A DNA stretch of 6,730 nt, from assembly GCA_019348265.1 (NCBI GenBank), contig JAHWJV010000200.1, positions 1 to 6,730 on the forward strand, written 5' to 3'. Under the pieces are notes generated by a model, which was given only the letters and a program-made list of their open reading frames with translations, searched no databases and was not told the origin of the DNA. The translations under genes and the position numbers were made by a program. The DNA is from Gemmatimonadota bacterium (GTDB taxonomy: Bacteria; Gemmatimonadota; Gemmatimonadetes; Longimicrobiales; Longimicrobiaceae). Below are positions 4,983 through 6,730 of this stretch, in pieces. Numbering within the stretch: position 1 is the stretch's first letter; every line of letters starts with the position of its first letter.

Positions 4983-5468
4983 TCAACGCCACGGAATCAG
5001 GGAGCGCCGCCGTACCGGACTGTCCACGACGAGCTTCACCACGGTCGACTCACCACCCACGGTGAGCTTGCAGTAGAAGATTCCGGACGTGACCGTGCGA
5101 CCGGCGAGGTCCTTTCCATCCCAGTACGCCACCTTCTTGCCGGGCGTGTAATAGATGAAGCCGATGTTGCGTGCCTGCCGCCCATCCATCGGATCGCGCA
5201 GGACCGGGATCGCGACCACGTTGTTGAGGACGTTGTAGATCCGCATCGAGACCGCCACGCTGTCCGTCCCCTCGAACAACTTTTCCTCGAGGTAGAACGG
5301 AATGTACATCTCCGGGCGCACCGGACTGACCCCGTCGCGGTCGAAATCGAAGCCGCGGGTGGATGCGATGGGGGTACGGCCACGGGGGGCCTGCGCGGTT
5401 GCCGGCCGAGTCGCCAAGGAACCGGCGAGCACCAGGAAAAACGTGAGAACTGTGGCGGCACGTCTCAT
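4983..5468 (-). CDS. Secreted protein with FlgD-type Ig-like domain
   Basis: A 161-residue protein. Residues 1-26 are a Sec signal peptide (MRRAATVLTFFLVLAGSLAT, cleavage near ATAQA). The mature part, about residues 50-150, reads as a single beta-sandwich: IPFYLEEKLF, VSMRIYNVLNNVVAIPVL, then YYTPGKKVAYWDGKDLAGR, TSGIFYCKLTVGG and VVKLVV. The block YWDGKDxxGRxVxSGxFYxxL followed by a short basic end is the hallmark of FlgD-like Ig domains, which also occur as C-terminal modules in secreted proteins of Bacteroidota and relatives. Here the domain stands almost alone. A structural or adaptor role at the cell surface is likely; a flagellar one is not suggested by the neighbours. ATG 5466-5468 follows GGGAAGG at a seven-base spacing. 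Large gaps on both sides suggest its own promoter. Confidence 0.85.
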   Translation of the reverse strand: MRRAATVLTFFLVLAGSLATRPATAQAPRGRTPIASTRGFDFDRDGVSPVRPEMYIPFYLEEKLFEGTDSVAVSMRIYNVLNNVVAIPVLRDPMDGRQARNIGFIYYTPGKKVAYWDGKDLAGRTVTSGIFYCKLTVGGESTVVKLVVDSPVRRRSLIPWR

Positions 5469-5748
5469 TCAAATACCTTCCCTCGCACAGACTCAAAAGC
5501 AGGCGCGCCGGGACTGTGCCCCCCCGGGCGCCACCTCAAAACGTAAATTCCGGGGCGGGATCCGCAAGGCGGACGGTTCCGCCACCCTGCGTGCTCTCCC
5601 TCCGCTCCGCTTACCTTTGCATGAAACCGGCCGTCGCGCGTGGACGGTCAATGCCCGCCCCGAGGGGACTCGGTGGCGCTCGCCCGGTAATATCGGCTCT
5701 CCTGCCGCGGATGGGCGTTTCCACCGCCATGCGTCGATAGGGGGACGG
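5469..5748. other. 280-nt intergenic region
   Basis: No gene supported: the long minus-strand frame through it is Arg/Pro-rich with no signal or domain and no good start site. A six-pair hairpin GGCGGA-CGGT-TCCGCC (5568-5583) lies about 165 nt downstream of the lipoprotein stop and about 100 nt upstream of the FlgD-Ig-like start. It is followed in transcription direction by an AT-richer stretch (AATTTACGTTTTGAGG) that may hold the promoter of that gene. Confidence 0.4.
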
Positions 5749-5973
5749 TCACCTAGGCGGGTCGCTGATGGTGTCGGGGTCGGTTGCACCAGGTGTGCCG
5801 GGTGTGCCGGTGGTGCCGGGTCCCGGCGCTCCCGTGGTGCCCGTGACCATGTTGGGCGCCAGGGAGTCCGCCGCCTCGTCGCTCAGCGGTGCGTCTTCGC
5901 CGGCGCCGCTGCACGCGCCGAGGCATGCGAGCGCGGCGGAGACGATCAAGGTGCGGTGGGTAACGCGTTGCAT
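5749..5973 (-). CDS. Small lipoprotein with Gly/Thr/Pro-rich tail
   Basis: A 74-residue protein. Residues 1-21 form a lipoprotein signal (MQRVTHRTLIVSAALACLGAC) with lipobox LGAC and lipidated Cys21. Then comes an acidic patch (GEDAPLSDEAADSL) and a low-complexity tail built from GTT, GTP, GAP and GAT units, ending DPDTISDPPR. It is probably a short disordered chain tethered to a membrane; no domain recognised. The start at 5971-5973 has GGAGAG about four bases upstream and puts the signal at the N-terminus; the in-frame extension to 6033 adds only Pro-rich residues. It follows the UPF0182 gene by 62 nt and may be co-transcribed. It is similar in design to the lipoprotein at 1794-1997. Confidence 0.75.
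   Translation of the reverse strand: MQRVTHRTLIVSAALACLGACSGAGEDAPLSDEAADSLAPNMVTGTTGAPGPGTTGTPGTPGATDPDTISDPPR
5792..5818 (-). repeat. Nine-bp tandem units in the lipoprotein tail
   Basis: GGTGTGCCG (5792-5800) is followed directly by an identical unit (5801-5809) and then by GTGGTGCCG (5810-5818). The units are in frame and encode the repeated Gly-Thr-(Pro/Thr) triplets of the tail. The array could change length by slippage without shifting frame. Confidence 0.65.
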
Positions 5974-6035
5974 GGGCTCTCCGGGCTCGGGCGAAAGATC
6001 GGGAAGCGGGCCCGCGGGCCACCGCCTGGTCATAC

Positions 6036-6730
6036 CTACGGCGCGGTCTGCGAGGCCAGCTGGCGGAGGTAGTCACGGACCCTGGCGAGCTCCCGTCCGG
6101 CCTCCTCGAAGCGACCCGCCCCCTGCAGTCGCAGGTATGCCTCGAAGGCGTCGCTGGCCTGCTTGCCGAGGGGTCCGGCCGGCGCGCCCGCGCTTCCCCC
6201 GGCGGCCGCGGGCGGGGGTCCGCCGGTGGCCCGAGCCGCCGCAGGCGGCCTCTGCCCGAACAGCATCTGCAGCGCCGCGTCCAGCGTGGGGCCGTACCCG
6301 AGCTGATCGCCCTGCATCACGGCCACGATCTGCAACTCCGGGAACGAGCTGCTCTGGGACTCCAGGTAGATCGGCTCGATGTGCACGATCGCTTCGCCGA
6401 TGGGGATCGACAGGACGTGTCCGCGGATCACGTTCGATCCGCCCTGGCTCCAGAGGGTCATCAGCTGAGAGAGCTGCTCGTCCTGGTCGATCTTGGCCTC
6501 GAACTGAAGCGGTCCGAGCACCTGCCGGTCCTTCGATAGGCGGTATGAGTAGAGCGGGCTGCGCGTCGGACCGCTGGCGCCGCCGGCGAGCCAACCCGCC
6601 ATCACGTTCCGCCCGCGCGGCGTGAAGGGCCACATGTTGATGAATTCCAGCTCGGCCGATCCGGGCGCCTTCCAGAGCATGTAGTACGGCTCGACTTCCT
6701 GCTCCTCCGCGTAGTACTTCTCCTTCGCGG
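6036..6730 (-). CDS. UPF0182 family membrane protein, C-terminal part (5' end beyond window)
   Basis: The last 230 residues of a protein whose start lies past base 6730; the frame is open to the edge and reads AKEKYYAEEQEVEPYYMLWK. Conserved UPF0182 (COG1615) blocks follow: ELEFINMWPFTPRGRNVMAG, then YSYRLSKDRQVLGP, QIDQDEQLSQ-type text (here KIDQDEQLSQLMTLWSQGGS), RGHVLSIPIGEAIVHIEPIY, and LQIVAVMQGDQLGYGPTLDA. Family members are about 900 residues with several N-terminal membrane helices and this large extracytoplasmic C-terminal domain; their function is unknown. The end has the usual Pro/Ala/Gly-rich linker (about residues 150-175 of the visible part) and then a helical tail, ASDAFEAYLRLQGAGRFEEA and on. 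Stop TAG at 6036-6038. The in-frame ATG at 6678-6680 is internal, not a start. The small lipoprotein follows 62 nt downstream. Confidence 0.93.
   Translation of the reverse strand, partial: AKEKYYAEEQEVEPYYMLWKAPGSAELEFINMWPFTPRGRNVMAGWLAGGASGPTRSPLYSYRLSKDRQVLGPLQFEAKIDQDEQLSQLMTLWSQGGSNVIRGHVLSIPIGEAIVHIEPIYLESQSSSFPELQIVAVMQGDQLGYGPTLDAALQMLFGQRPPAAARATGGPPPAAAGGSAGAPAGPLGKQASDAFEAYLRLQGAGRFEEAGRELARVRDYLRQLASQTAP

Noticed and set aside
4768..5076. A 102-codon plus-strand frame starting MKKRMGRPG
   Set aside because: It overlaps the conserved end of the FlgD-Ig-like gene in antisense, has no clear ribosome binding site and is Arg/Gly-rich without domain signs.
5493..5789. A 98-codon minus-strand frame between the lipoprotein and FlgD-Ig-like genes
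   Set aside because: It overlaps the start of the gap and the lipoprotein end in another frame, and its composition is Arg/Pro/Ala-rich with no signal peptide or motif.
6006..6019. GC palindrome GCGGGCCCGC/GGCCCGCGGGCC after the UPF0182 stop as a terminator
   Set aside because: It has no loop room and no T-run, and short GC palindromes are common at this base composition.

Overview
This is a GC-rich window, and every gene I can support lies on the minus strand, so it is transcribed from right to left. The gene types are a UPF0182 membrane protein, a DUF5916/CBM9-like outer-membrane protein, a FlgD-type Ig-like secreted protein, a GH16 glucanase lipoprotein and several small lipoproteins. Together with the GC-rich codon use they suggest a Gram-negative soil-type bacterium, most likely Gemmatimonadota. 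That placement is inferred from family recall, not from a search.

Layout in transcription order. At the right edge is the C-terminal third of a UPF0182 protein (6036-6730, cut by the window), followed 62 nt later by a 74-residue low-complexity lipoprotein (5749-5973). After a 280-nt gap comes a secreted FlgD-Ig-like protein (4983-5468). A 272-nt gap containing mutually exclusive hairpins leads to a BsuPI-like Ig-fold lipoprotein (4273-4710). Next is a fragment of a cupin gene (about 4088-4270) lying in frame with a GH16 endo-beta-glucanase lipoprotein (3215-4087).

A 542-nt non-coding stretch (2673-3214) carries one full copy and one end fragment of a palindromic, MITE-like repeat. A further copy lacking its right end lies at 1154-1260. 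Between these repeats is a compact cluster that may be one transcript: a ferritin-like protein with a lysine-rich tail (2052-2672), a small lipoprotein (1794-1997) and a single-domain cupin (1334-1753). Last come a four-helix SPW-like membrane protein (690-1055), whose ribosome binding site is buried in a predicted hairpin, and the N-terminal part of a DUF5916-like protein (1-590, cut by the window) with an unresolved start.

Most products are envelope or secreted proteins, but they do not form an obvious pathway. I see no CRISPR array, tRNA, rRNA, transposase or recognisable defence system. The strongest non-routine signals are the repeat family with long inverted ends, the ribosome-binding-site hairpin upstream of the SPW-like gene, and the cupin remnant joined in frame to the GH16 gene.
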